Positions 8,168 to 17,108 of a stretch of 64,000 nt of DNA are shown here, piece by piece; within the stretch, counting starts at the first letter, position 1, and each line of letters opens with the position of its first letter. The stretch lies in the NCBI RefSeq assembly GCF_010119245.1, contig NZ_WNKG01000007.1, forward strand, positions 368,058 through 432,057, given 5' to 3'. The DNA is from Cyclobacterium salsum. Its GTDB lineage: Bacteria; Bacteroidota; Bacteroidia; Cytophagales; Cyclobacteriaceae. The translations under genes were made by a program, and so were the position numbers. The notes under the pieces were generated by a model. It did no database searches and was not told the DNA's origin. It worked only from the letters and a program-made list of their open reading frames with translations.

Positions 8168-9319
8168 ATGTTAAAAAACAAGATACTTGCTGTACTATCA
8201 TTAATAACCTATTTCGGATTTACAATCACCTCTATAGCGCAAAATACTCAACATAACCCTACCCATAGCCACGATCACACACACCATGCTCATGAAAATG
8301 TTGCTATCGCGCATCATCACGTTGAGTCATCAGTATCCGACAACATTCCCGAGCAGGCAAAACTGGTAACTGGGCAGGGTGAATTTATATTTTCCTGGGA
8401 TAAAGAATTAACGGCTGCCTTTCCAGAAGGAGCCCGGGAATTTGAGGCGGGAATGCACGGCGGTTTTAATGAAGATCCCGAAACGGGAATCGTATATACT
8501 GGAATCCCCGGATACGGCCTGTGCAGTATAAGTCCCGACCTTACCAAATGGTCAACGATAGGAACTGATCCGCGTTTAAAAGATAATATTCACGGTATCG
8601 TTTTCTTTGTACATAAGGGTGAAAAATACCTCGCCCTGGCACAAGAGGGCAAAAGAGTACTGGTTTTAACCCTGGATGGAAAAATTGTTAGTGAAATTGT
8701 GAAGCCTACAGGTACGGAATTCAAATTTGAACCCGCCAATGAGTTCTTCGCATCAAAAGACAGCAATTTTGGGGTAACAGACGTAACATACTTGAATGGC
8801 ACCTTATACGTAGCCCACGGGTATTCCAAAGGAGATTTTGTCATGACAATTAAGGAAAAAGGAGGCAAATGGAGCTGGGGAAAACTCGCATGGGGTGGAA
8901 AGGGAAACAACCCCGGACAGTTTCAAACGGCACATGGTATATACGCCCATGAAAAACATATTTTTGTAGCCAACAGAGCCGCAGGGCAGGTTGTGAAATT
9001 CACTAAAAAAGGAAAGTTTGTAGAGACTTTCAATGATATACCGGAAGGGAGTCTCGTTTGTAACGTCTCTTATAAAGCTGAACACTATTTCCTAAATGCG
9101 CTAAGTGCTATTGGCGAACAAAAATCTGCGCCCGTATATGTACATACAGGTGATAATTTGGTATCGACTATCGTCCCCGGAGATCTGGATATACCTGTCC
9201 TGACAAATATTCATCAAGTTTGGCCACACGTTGTAAATGAAAACGGGTCCAAACAATTATACATACTCGTCCATGGTTGGAACAAAGGCAAATTCGCAGT
9301 TCTGAAAATGGAAAAATAG
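8168..9319 (+). CDS. Secreted NHL/propeller-like protein with His-rich N-terminus
   Basis: 383 aa with a signal peptide ending near SIAQ. The mature N-terminus is strikingly His-rich (THSHDHTHHAHE, then AHHHVE), suggesting metal binding. The remainder repeats propeller-type blades (GNNPGQFQTAHGIYAHEKHI, FVANRAAGQVVKFTKKGKFV), as in NHL or SMP-30-like proteins. Exact function is unknown. It precedes a membrane AraC regulator gene on the same strand with about 80 bases between. Confidence 0.65.
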   Translation: MLKNKILAVLSLITYFGFTITSIAQNTQHNPTHSHDHTHHAHENVAIAHHHVESSVSDNIPEQAKLVTGQGEFIFSWDKELTAAFPEGAREFEAGMHGGFNEDPETGIVYTGIPGYGLCSISPDLTKWSTIGTDPRLKDNIHGIVFFVHKGEKYLALAQEGKRVLVLTLDGKIVSEIVKPTGTEFKFEPANEFFASKDSNFGVTDVTYLNGTLYVAHGYSKGDFVMTIKEKGGKWSWGKLAWGGKGNNPGQFQTAHGIYAHEKHIFVANRAAGQVVKFTKKGKFVETFNDIPEGSLVCNVSYKAEHYFLNALSAIGEQKSAPVYVHTGDNLVSTIVPGDLDIPVLTNIHQVWPHVVNENGSKQLYILVHGWNKGKFAVLKMEK

Positions 9320-9353
9320 ATCCCAGGCAAAAGGAAAAACCGGGTTTTTAAGC

Positions 9354-9387
9354 AGCCATATACGGCGTAATGCGCCTATAGACGGCT
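9354..9387 (+). repeat. Stem-loop between the His-rich protein and the AraC gene
   Basis: Arms AGCC..ATA..GGCG and CGCC..TAT..GGCT enclose a 5-base loop (TAATG). There is no T-tract, so it is not a classic terminator; it could be an mRNA-stability or leader hairpin before the AraC start. Confidence 0.35.
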
Positions 9388-9397
9388 CCCATATGAT

Positions 9398-10597
9398 GTG
9401 AGCCAAGCCTACGGAGCTCTGGAGGACGTAGCACATTTGAGCAGATCATTGAATATTCTAAATGAGATATTATTAATTTTCCTGCAATATTCAATTATTC
9501 AGGGCCTGATCCTATCAATATGGCTACTCTTTTATCGTAGGCAAGTCATATTTGGATTTTTCTTCTTAAATATTTCCTACTTATTTTTCATTTTCATATT
9601 TGAGGTGCGTGGATGGACTCAATTAGCTCCACACCTCATTTGGACGAATGTTCCAAGTTGGTTCTTGGTCGCTCCACTTCTCTTTTTAGTTTCGATTCGC
9701 ATTTTAGAACCCTCAAGAAAAATAAAAATTCGGGAAGGATTACACTTTTTACCTTCATTATTAAGTTTGGTTTTATTCCTTTCATTCTACTTTGAGGATG
9801 CCAGTATGAAGCTGCGCATTTACCATTCCTTCTATAGCGAAGATTTTGAGGTTGATTATGTACAGCTTATATACATCACTCAGATGTTCACCTATGCGTA
9901 TTTTGGCCGTAGATATATCAAAAAGCGTCTGAAAGAAATCACAGGTACTTCGTCTGACTCTACTCTCGTATCGATACTCGCGGTTCCAAAGATTTTTTCC
10001 GTAATGGCCATTTATGTTATTGTTTCTATTGTAAATGCACTGATCTATAGTTCCGTGGACCAGGCGAGTATTTCGTACTATACCATGGCTTTTTTTGTTC
10101 TTTCCACTTCCATTATCATCTCTACTTTTATCTTTTTGAATTCATCTTATGAAGAAAACCCGATTGAGCTTCGGCAGCTCTCTTTGGATCAGAATAAACA
10201 AGAAGCTAAGACTTATAGAACAAGTTCTCTTTCCCATAAAGAGGTACAGCAAATTTCGGAAACGATCAGACAAACCATGGAAGATAAAGAACTGTTTAAA
10301 AATACTGATCTTGATCTCAAGCAGTTCGCCCTAGAGTGTGAAATCCCTTCACATCATATTACCCAATGCTTAAATCAGTTTTTGCAAAAATCGTTTTTTC
10401 AGTTTGTCAATGAATACAGGGTAAATGCAGTAAAGAAAGCCTTCCAACAAGACCGGCACCTTTCTCAGACACTCTTATCCATTGCCGAGGAAAGTGGTTT
10501 CAAAAGCGAAAGTTCTTTTTACCGTGTTATGAAATCTCAGACTGGAATGACGCCAAAACAATTAGCTGACTCCATCTCATCGAATTCTCCCACTTAA
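9398..10597 (+). CDS. AraC-family regulator with N-terminal membrane domain
   Basis: The frame has no ATG near its beginning. GTG at 9398 is the first start (399 aa); TTG at 9440 would skip a polar extension and begin just before the first helix. About seven hydrophobic segments fill the first ~250 residues (for example LLIFLQYSIIQGLILSIWLL). A C-terminal AraC/XylS DNA-binding domain follows at ~290-395 (LKQFALECEIPSHHITQCLN, LSIAEESGFKSESSFYRVMK, TGMTPKQ). This is a common Bacteroidota class of membrane-anchored regulators. Its position between the His-rich secreted protein and the serine hydrolase suggests it controls one of them. Confidence 0.85.
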   Translation: MSQAYGALEDVAHLSRSLNILNEILLIFLQYSIIQGLILSIWLLFYRRQVIFGFFFLNISYLFFIFIFEVRGWTQLAPHLIWTNVPSWFLVAPLLFLVSIRILEPSRKIKIREGLHFLPSLLSLVLFLSFYFEDASMKLRIYHSFYSEDFEVDYVQLIYITQMFTYAYFGRRYIKKRLKEITGTSSDSTLVSILAVPKIFSVMAIYVIVSIVNALIYSSVDQASISYYTMAFFVLSTSIIISTFIFLNSSYEENPIELRQLSLDQNKQEAKTYRTSSLSHKEVQQISETIRQTMEDKELFKNTDLDLKQFALECEIPSHHITQCLNQFLQKSFFQFVNEYRVNAVKKAFQQDRHLSQTLLSIAEESGFKSESSFYRVMKSQTGMTPKQLADSISSNSPT

Positions 10598-10610
10598 ATG
10601 AGTGGGAGAA
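10585..10610 (+). terminator. Perfect 10-bp stem-loop at the AraC stop codon
   Basis: TTCTCCCACT / AGTGGGAGAA with loop TAAATG; the loop contains the TAA stop. Only a weak T-rich tail (AATTTAG) follows. It may act as a terminator or, being perfectly symmetric, as a regulator site upstream of the serine hydrolase gene. Confidence 0.45.
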
Positions 10611-10675
10611 AATTTAGTTAAAAGTAAGGCCCAATCCTTCTATCTTCGTCAAAGTATCCATTAAAAAAAAGCTAA

Positions 10676-12385
10676 ATGATGAAGAAAAATCTTGTTACTC
10701 TCTTGACACTAATAATTGTGATGCAATTCGCAGGCCGCGCCCAAAGTCTAGGTGACAATACTAAGCACAAGCTTACCGATTACCCAGAATTAGAGTCCTA
10801 TATCAACTTTAGATTTGAAAATGAGAGATATAGCGGAGTCACAGTAATCTTCCAGGATTCAATATTGGAATTTTCCTCCATTAAAGGGAGTGCAAATCGT
10901 GATTGGGATGTGAATAATACACTTGATACCAAATTCGATTTGGCATCGGCAACAAAAATGTTCACCGCCATTGGCATTGCAATTTTATATGATCAAGATC
11001 GAATCAATCTGGATGCACCTTTTATGAAGTATTTTCCTTCATTTCCACTAGAAATAGCAAGTGAGATTACATTGCGGCAATTGCTGTCACATACAAGTGG
11101 ACTCACTGATTTATTTTTTGAAGAGGCTTACCTCAGAGGTGACCGCAGTAGACTTAGAAAAGTTAGCGATTATGATCCCTATTTTTCTGAGTTGCGAATC
11201 GGGCATGTTCCATCTGACCGTATCATGTATTCGAATACCAATTTTTTAATCCTTGGAAGAATCATAGAAGAGGTTTCAGGTAAGAATTATTATGACTTTG
11301 TCCATGAACAAATATTTGTTCCACTTAACATGTGCGACACCGGTTTTTTTGAAAAAGATGAAGTAGTCAAAAACCGTGCAGTTGGTTATTTCAATGATGC
11401 GCAAGCTTCGATGGAGTTTGGAGTTCCTAATGACGACCAAATCAGAAGTAACATCGCCATTCGTTCTATTAAAGGAATGCCGGCAGGCGGAGCTTTTTCT
11501 ACCGTATCGGATATGAATCTTTTCATGAATGGCATCCGTTCCGAAAAGCTTATTTCCGTAGAAACCTACAAGTTATTTACAAAAGAATTCCGAGGGGGAT
11601 ATGGACTTGGATTTCAGGTTTATGAGCAAGAGGGTCAGCGTGTTATAGGGCATTCCGGGGGCTTCTATGGGGTGAGCACTATGATTTTCTATATGCCAAA
11701 TATCAATAGAACGTTTATTTCGCTTACTAACACCGATTTTGCTGCTCAACCGATATTCGATCGTTTTTTGGCATTGCAAAATGACATAAATACTTTTAGG
11801 CCGATTTCTATTTCATCTGAGGAGTTGTCCCAATATGAAGGTTATTATGCAGTCATTGAAGGAGAAATGAAAGGGCATCAAATACATATCCAAGCTACAG
11901 GAGAAAGGCTTCTATTTGACAATTCATTGGAATTCTTTCCTTTTGGAAAGGACTCTTTCTTTGATATAGATAATGATAGATTTAGTTTAATTTTTCAGCG
12001 TAATGAAAATGATGAAATTATTGGTTTTGAACGAGGAGACGGTGGCATGTTTGTTCAGGTTGCAGAAAATATAGATTCAACGCAGGTTAGGACTGTGGTA
12101 GCGCTAATTCTACCAGAGGAAATACTTCAAGAGTACATTGTAGAATTGATTTTCGAAGAATATGGAATGATGGGAGGTCATAGGCCAACTATTTCGGTTG
12201 CTGATGGAGCACTCCTTATTGATAACATGATGAAATTTCTTCCCTACGAAAAAGATAAATTTTTCCTTCATGATGATATGGGAATGAAACTTCATTTTAA
12301 TAGAGATTCCAAAGGTGAAATTATGGGTGCACACGTATTAAGAGGAGAAGATGTGGTTGGAAAGCTGTCGTTATTAGATAAATAA
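10676..12385 (+). CDS. Serine hydrolase, class C beta-lactamase/penicillin-binding fold
   Basis: 569 aa with a signal peptide (cleavage near GRAQS). Catalytic motifs of the family are present: SATK (Ser91-Lys94), YSN (185-187) and HSG (326-328). The N-terminal ~370 residues are the beta-lactamase-like domain; the remaining ~190 form a C-terminal region of a kind often found on periplasmic esterases/peptidases of this family. Substrate cannot be read from sequence. GC content is lower than in the housekeeping genes to the right. A TATCTTCG box (10641-10648) upstream is close to the TAnnTTTG consensus. Confidence 0.85.
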   Translation: MMKKNLVTLLTLIIVMQFAGRAQSLGDNTKHKLTDYPELESYINFRFENERYSGVTVIFQDSILEFSSIKGSANRDWDVNNTLDTKFDLASATKMFTAIGIAILYDQDRINLDAPFMKYFPSFPLEIASEITLRQLLSHTSGLTDLFFEEAYLRGDRSRLRKVSDYDPYFSELRIGHVPSDRIMYSNTNFLILGRIIEEVSGKNYYDFVHEQIFVPLNMCDTGFFEKDEVVKNRAVGYFNDAQASMEFGVPNDDQIRSNIAIRSIKGMPAGGAFSTVSDMNLFMNGIRSEKLISVETYKLFTKEFRGGYGLGFQVYEQEGQRVIGHSGGFYGVSTMIFYMPNINRTFISLTNTDFAAQPIFDRFLALQNDINTFRPISISSEELSQYEGYYAVIEGEMKGHQIHIQATGERLLFDNSLEFFPFGKDSFFDIDNDRFSLIFQRNENDEIIGFERGDGGMFVQVAENIDSTQVRTVVALILPEEILQEYIVELIFEEYGMMGGHRPTISVADGALLIDNMMKFLPYEKDKFFLHDDMGMKLHFNRDSKGEIMGAHVLRGEDVVGKLSLLDK

Positions 12386-12679
12386 GTCTTAATTCACCAA
12401 GAAGGACAAAACTTAATAATTAAACCCTTATTTGACCGAATTGCACAAGTTGGAGAGACTTCTTCCATTTCTGATGAGCAAGACAAGGTCCATTGGTTTA
12501 TTGCCAATACTGAAACTGCATTTACGTTTGACGTTATTATGTTAGACCTGAACCATAAAAAATACGAAATACACAATCTTGATATTTATGAATCAGAAGA
12601 CTTGAAAAATGAAATGTTGAAAGTACCGATTTTGGACGTTCAAACTGCTTTGAAAAAATATGGAAGACAGCACCATTAA
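12386..12679 (+). pseudogene. Orphan C-terminal fragment of an unidentified gene
   Basis: Directly after the hydrolase stop, and in the same frame, 97 codons are open without a proper start (VLIHQEGQNLII...HWFIANTETAFTFDVIMLDL...PILDVQTALKKYG) and end at TAA. The composition is protein-like and matches no neighbour. It looks like the 3' end of a gene whose front was lost when the present junction formed. I do not recognise the family. Confidence 0.5.
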
Positions 12680-12694
12680 AAAAGTCTAATTACT

Positions 12695-13036
12695 ATGAAA
12701 ACTGAATTTTTAGAAATTTTATCAGTATTGCCCAGTCAAAATATTGAAAGAGATGTAGGATGGTATCAAAAACAAGTAGGCTTTAATCTGTTACGTAAGG
12801 ATTAAATGCATGCCGTTATGAGAAGAGAAGACCTCTTTATCCATTTACAATGGCACGCTGACACAGAAGATGACCCACTACTTGGTGGTTCAGTCATAAA
12901 GATTTTTGTCAATAATTTGCAACCGATTTTTGATGAACTTGTAGCAAGAAGAACAATCCAAAAGAAAAAATTGAGACTTAATACAGCTTGGTTAGCACTA
13001 GCAAAATTAAGTTCTAACCCACGCAATTACTCATAG
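12695..13036 (+). pseudogene. Broken glyoxalase/bleomycin-resistance (VOC) family gene
   Basis: ATG at 12695 gives MKTEFLEILSVLPSQNIERD...VGFNLLRKD, then an in-frame TAA (12803-12805), then MHAVMRREDLFIHLQWHAD...GGSVIKIFVNNLQPIFDEL in the same frame. Both halves read as one VOC protein, so a single nonsense codon splits it. After KLRLNTAW the sequence departs from the family, and the usual C-terminal metal-binding strand is missing. It is therefore interrupted and truncated, and unlikely to be functional. Confidence 0.65.
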
Positions 13037-13368
13037 CGGAAACCGTACAGAGTTAAGCTAATAACCCCAAAACGGCAAACAATAACGAAAGATTACATTC
13101 ATTCAGGAAAGGCAGAATCCAGATTCAAAAAGATTCCCGCTTCCGCCCCTACCATCAGCACAGTGCAGGATGGTTCCTGTTTGCTGCTATCGTACTTTTA
13201 ACACGGATTTAATTGTAAACGGCTTACTTACCCGGTAATCCGTCAGGCATCGGAAGGGAAAAGTTATGTAGTAAATACTGGCGAATTACCTTCTGATGCT
13301 TATCTTTATTGCATGAGGCCAACAATGGTCCCTCTATTTTGTTACATATCCAATAACACCTCCTCTGA
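13037..13368. other. Non-coding stretch before the lut operon
   Basis: About 330 bases with no convincing gene, hairpin or repeat. A TATCTTTA box at 13301-13308 is one base from the Bacteroidota -7 consensus and could serve lutA, but a good -33 partner is not evident. Confidence 0.4.
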
Positions 13369-14106
13369 ATGAAAGTCGGATTGTTTATACCCTGTTACGT
13401 CGAGCAATTTTACCCAAAAGCAGCCATCGCAACCTTGGAACTGCTGGAAAAAGCGGGCGTGGAGGTAGCCTACCCGCTGAAACAAACCTGTTGCGGACAG
13501 CCCATGGCCAACTCGGGATACGAGGAGTTTGGGCAAGGCGCTTCCGACCTGTTTCGGGAAAATTTTGCTGAATTTGACTACGTGGTTTGTCCCTCCGGAA
13601 GCTGTACCCTGCATGCCAAGGAGCACATTCTTTCTAACAAGGAAGGCGAACCCAAACTATACGAATTGTGTGAATTTCTGACCGATGTGGTCCAAATCAA
13701 GGAATTGAAGTCCCGGTTTCCTTATAAAGTGGGCCTGCACGCCAGTTGTCACGGGCTGAGAGGCCTTGGACTAGCGAGGCCATCGGAACTGATGGTGCCG
13801 GATTTCAACAAACCCCTGCAGCTGCTGGAAATGGTCGAAGACATTGACCTGGTCCATTTGGCCAGGAAGGACGAGTGTTGCGGGTTTGGCGGTACCTTTG
13901 CGGTTTTTGAAGAAGCGATTTCCGTACAGATGGGAAAAGACCGCATACAGGACCATCAGGAGCAGGGAGTAGCGGTGATTACCGGTGCTGACATGTCCTG
14001 CCTTATGCACCTGGAAGGCCTGTTACGAAGGGACAAAAGTCCAATAAAAGTGATGCATATCGCAGAAATTTTGAACGGGCAGGAGCCCGAGCTAAAAAAT
14101 CAATAA
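13369..14106 (+). CDS. lutA: LutA, Fe-S oxidoreductase subunit of L-lactate utilisation
   Basis: 245 aa. Two cysteine-rich CCG domains are present (TCCGQPMANSGY and ECCGFGGTF, with CPSGSCT and HASCHG), as in LutA/YkgE. With LutB and LutC it oxidises L-lactate to pyruvate in the cytoplasm. It is the first gene of a tight operon; lutB starts 3 bases after its stop. Length is normal for the family. No lactate permease gene is adjacent. Confidence 0.93.
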   Translation: MKVGLFIPCYVEQFYPKAAIATLELLEKAGVEVAYPLKQTCCGQPMANSGYEEFGQGASDLFRENFAEFDYVVCPSGSCTLHAKEHILSNKEGEPKLYELCEFLTDVVQIKELKSRFPYKVGLHASCHGLRGLGLARPSELMVPDFNKPLQLLEMVEDIDLVHLARKDECCGFGGTFAVFEEAISVQMGKDRIQDHQEQGVAVITGADMSCLMHLEGLLRRDKSPIKVMHIAEILNGQEPELKNQ

Positions 14107-14109
14107 ACC

Positions 14110-15492
14110 ATGAAAGCAGCCCCAACCCATGCAGCGGCAGCAGAAGAATTCCTGAAAGATTCCGAGCGAAGCCATTGGCACGACGAAACCCTGTGGCATG
14201 TCCGCAGTAAACGGGATGTTTCGGCCCAAAAAATTCCGGAGTGGGAACAGCTCCGTACCCTTGCCTCTCAGATAAAAGACCATGTGCTTTCCAATCTGGA
14301 TAACCTGCTGCTTCAATTTGAGAAAAAGGCACAGGCCAATGGCATCGAAGTGCTGTGGGCCAAGGATGCCGAGGAGCACAACGAACATGTACTCCGTATT
14401 CTGGAGGAAAACCAGGTAAGGCAACTGGTAAAAAGCAAATCCATCCTGACAGAGGAGTGCGGCTTGAATCATTTCCTTGAAGATAAGGGGTATGATGTCG
14501 TCGACACCGATTTGGGAGAGCGCATCATTCAGTTCAATAAGCAAGTGCCCAGCCACATCGTGATGCCGGCCATTCACCTGAAGAAAAAAGAGATCGGAGA
14601 TATTTTTCACAAGCACCTGGGTACGGAAGCGGGAGCCGATGACCCCAAGTACCTGACGGAAGCGGCCCGCCAACACCTGAGGCAAAAATTCATTCAGGCG
14701 CATGCGGCCATTACCGGGGTGAATTTTGGAATCGCTGAGACGGGTGGCTTTGTGGTCTGCACCAACGAAGGAAATGCGGACATGGGCACTCACCTGGCGG
14801 ATATACACATTGCCTGTATGGGCATAGAGAAATTGATTCCCCGTGCTGCGGACCTGGGAGTGTACCTAAGGCTTTTGGCACGAAGTGCTACCGGACAGAG
14901 CATCACCAATTATACCTCGCATTTTCATCGTCCCCGAAAGGGCAAGAAAATGTACCTGATTTTGGTGGATAACGGGCGAACCAAGCAGTTGGGCAGGGAG
15001 GATTTTCGGAATTCGCTCAAGTGTATCCGATGCGGGGCCTGCATGAATACCTGTCCCATTTACCGCAGAAGCAGTGGCTTTAGTTATAATTCCACGGTTC
15101 CAGGACCCATTGGCTCGATACTTTCTCCCGGAATGGATCTCAATAAACACAGTACCCTGCCTTTTGCCTCCACCCTTTGTGGATCCTGTTCGGATGTGTG
15201 TCCGGTAAAAATCAATATCCACGAACAACTTTACAAATGGCGGCAGGTAATCACCAAGGAAGGACCTCCTCAAACGTCCAAAAGATGGGCCATGCGCTTT
15301 GGCGGGCAGGTCATGTCCAAACCCAGGTTGTTTGACCTGATGGGAAAAATGGCCCGAAAGTCACTTTCCATTAGTCCCCGGGGATTTGTGTACAACAGCT
15401 TCAATGCCTGGGGCAAGCACCGCGAATTACCGGAAGTTCCCAAAGAAACGTTCAAAGACTGGTACCGAAAAAACCGTAACGATGACAAGTAA
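14110..15492 (+). CDS. lutB: LutB, iron-sulfur protein of L-lactate utilisation
   Basis: 460 aa. An N-terminal LUD-type region (EETGGFVVCTNEGN-like: IAETGGFVVCTNEGNADMG) is followed by two ferredoxin-type clusters, CIRCGACMNTCPIY and CGSCSDVCPVKI, then a C-terminal domain, the LutB/YkgF order. It probably carries electrons from lactate oxidation through 4Fe-4S clusters. It sits between lutA and lutC, with the lutC start inside its last codons. Confidence 0.93.
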   Translation: MKAAPTHAAAAEEFLKDSERSHWHDETLWHVRSKRDVSAQKIPEWEQLRTLASQIKDHVLSNLDNLLLQFEKKAQANGIEVLWAKDAEEHNEHVLRILEENQVRQLVKSKSILTEECGLNHFLEDKGYDVVDTDLGERIIQFNKQVPSHIVMPAIHLKKKEIGDIFHKHLGTEAGADDPKYLTEAARQHLRQKFIQAHAAITGVNFGIAETGGFVVCTNEGNADMGTHLADIHIACMGIEKLIPRAADLGVYLRLLARSATGQSITNYTSHFHRPRKGKKMYLILVDNGRTKQLGREDFRNSLKCIRCGACMNTCPIYRRSSGFSYNSTVPGPIGSILSPGMDLNKHSTLPFASTLCGSCSDVCPVKINIHEQLYKWRQVITKEGPPQTSKRWAMRFGGQVMSKPRLFDLMGKMARKSLSISPRGFVYNSFNAWGKHRELPEVPKETFKDWYRKNRNDDK

Positions 15493-16060
15493 AGAAAGCA
15501 TCCTGGCTGCCATACAAGCCAATAAGCCGGATCTGCTGCCCTTGCCGGAACAGCCTGAATTCCCTTACGATAGTAATTTGACCGAACAATACCGGCAAAG
15601 CCTTTCTCTGAATGGAGGAGAGGCCCGGGAAGCGAAAAGTTTGAAGGAGGTGACCAATCACCTGCAGGAGCATTTTCGAAACAGTCAAATGATCGTTTCG
15701 CTTAGCGAAAAGGTTGCCGGAAATTTCGATGTGAACATGGCAGATGATCCCCACGAACTGGAGCACGCAGAAGTGGCCATTCTGGAAGGGGAATGGGGAG
15801 TGGCCGAAAATGCAGCCATCTGGCTGCCGGAAGAAAAATTACATCACAGAGCCCTGCCTTTTATCGCTCAGCACCTGATTGTTTTGCTGAAAAAGGATCG
15901 CTTACTCGGTAACATGCACGAGGTGTATGCCCGCATCAACGTGGAAGGTTCCGGCTATGGCGTTTTCATTGCCGGCCCTTCCAAAACCGCTGATATCGAG
16001 CAGTCCCTGGTTATTGGGGCACATGGGCCCCGTAGCATGACCGTATTTTTGTTGGATTAA
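15482..16060 (+). CDS. lutC: LutC, LUD-domain subunit of L-lactate utilisation
   Basis: 192 aa from ATG at 15482 (MTSKESILAAI). This start overlaps the last 11 bases of lutB; the longer frame from 15386 adds only non-family sequence. A LUD/DUF162 domain covers residues ~40-190, with the conserved end VFIAGPSKTADIEQSLVIGA and HGPRSMTVFLLD. It completes the LutABC complex. Its last 4 bases overlap the convergent gene that follows. Confidence 0.92.
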   Translation: MTSKESILAAIQANKPDLLPLPEQPEFPYDSNLTEQYRQSLSLNGGEAREAKSLKEVTNHLQEHFRNSQMIVSLSEKVAGNFDVNMADDPHELEHAEVAILEGEWGVAENAAIWLPEEKLHHRALPFIAQHLIVLLKKDRLLGNMHEVYARINVEGSGYGVFIAGPSKTADIEQSLVIGAHGPRSMTVFLLD

Positions 16061-17010
16061 GCGGAAAAAGAACCCTGAAGTGCTGCCTCGGTAGCCTCTA
16101 ATTGTTCCCTTACTTCCACGATGCTTTCCCATTCCCTGCCGGCTTCTCCGTATTCGATGCCACACCAGGAGCGGTAGCCTGCTTTCAGCACAATCCGCAT
16201 CATCTTTTCATAGTCCAGCGGGGACTGATTGCCTTTGTTATCCCAGACGGTGGTTTTCACACTGACACCCTGAGCATAAGGCATCAATTCCTTTACCCCT
16301 TTGTACGAATCGTAGGATATGGGATTGCCGTCGTTGGGGCTGATCTGGAAATTGCCAAAATCAGGCAAGGTACCCGCCCTGGGATGATCGGCCGCTTTCA
16401 TCACCCCGGAAAGCCACTTGCCGTTACTGGAAAAGCCACCGTGATTTTCAATGGTGACGCCAATGTCCATGGTGTCGGCAAATTCACATAGCTGGTGCAG
16501 CCCATCTGCCACCAGGTTCATGGATTCCTTAAAAGCGCTTCGGTCAGAACTGTATTCTACGGAAGAATAACCGTTTACCCGTATCGCGTGACAGCCCAGA
16601 AATTTGGCTGCTTCCACCCATTTTTTGTGATTTTCCACGGTGGTTGCCCGCTCGGAGGCATCTGCGGCACCTAACTGGCCTTCCCTGTCGCACATGATCA
16701 ATACCGAGGTTACGCCCTCTCCCTCTGCGCGGGTTTTCATTTCGCGTAGGTAGGCCTGGTCCTGGGCTTTGTCCATAAAAAACTGGTTGACGTATTCCAC
16801 GGCATGGATGCCATGTTTTTTTGCCAACACCGGAAAATCCAGGTGATCCATTTTATCGGAGAATAACAATTTGTTGACCGACCACTCGGCCAGGGATATT
16901 TTATACAAGTCGGCCTTTGGTGTGATGGAAAAAGCGTGATTTCCCAGGCCCAGGCCGAAAAAAGCGGATGCGATACCGGTCTTTTTGATAAAGTCTCTTC
17001 TGTTATGCAT
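16057..17010 (-). CDS. Sugar phosphate isomerase/epimerase-like TIM barrel with Tat-type signal
   Basis: 317 aa. It begins MHNRRDFIKKTGIASAFFGLGLG, a twin-arginine-type leader. The mature part is a xylose isomerase-like/AP endonuclease 2 TIM barrel, with the metal-site strands VTIENHGG, GTLPDFGNF and WCGIEYGEAG. Such exported relatives are common in Bacteroidota; the substrate is unknown. It converges on lutC with a 4-base overlap. Confidence 0.82.
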   Translation of the reverse strand: MHNRRDFIKKTGIASAFFGLGLGNHAFSITPKADLYKISLAEWSVNKLLFSDKMDHLDFPVLAKKHGIHAVEYVNQFFMDKAQDQAYLREMKTRAEGEGVTSVLIMCDREGQLGAADASERATTVENHKKWVEAAKFLGCHAIRVNGYSSVEYSSDRSAFKESMNLVADGLHQLCEFADTMDIGVTIENHGGFSSNGKWLSGVMKAADHPRAGTLPDFGNFQISPNDGNPISYDSYKGVKELMPYAQGVSVKTTVWDNKGNQSPLDYEKMMRIVLKAGYRSWCGIEYGEAGREWESIVEVREQLEATEAALQGSFSA

Positions 17011-17108
17011 GTGTTTGGAGTAAAGGTTACTGCTTGTTAAATATAGAACCTCAAGATAGAACTTTTATTTTTTAACAACAATTACGCTGTACAGGAATGG
17101 TAGGTACG

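Noticed and set aside
9331..9351. AAAAACCGGGTTTTT palindrome after the His-rich gene as a terminator
   Set aside because: The arms leave no room for a loop, so a normal terminator hairpin cannot form.
14092..14808. Minus-strand frame of 238 codons
   Set aside because: Antisense shadow of lutB, which has full family motifs.
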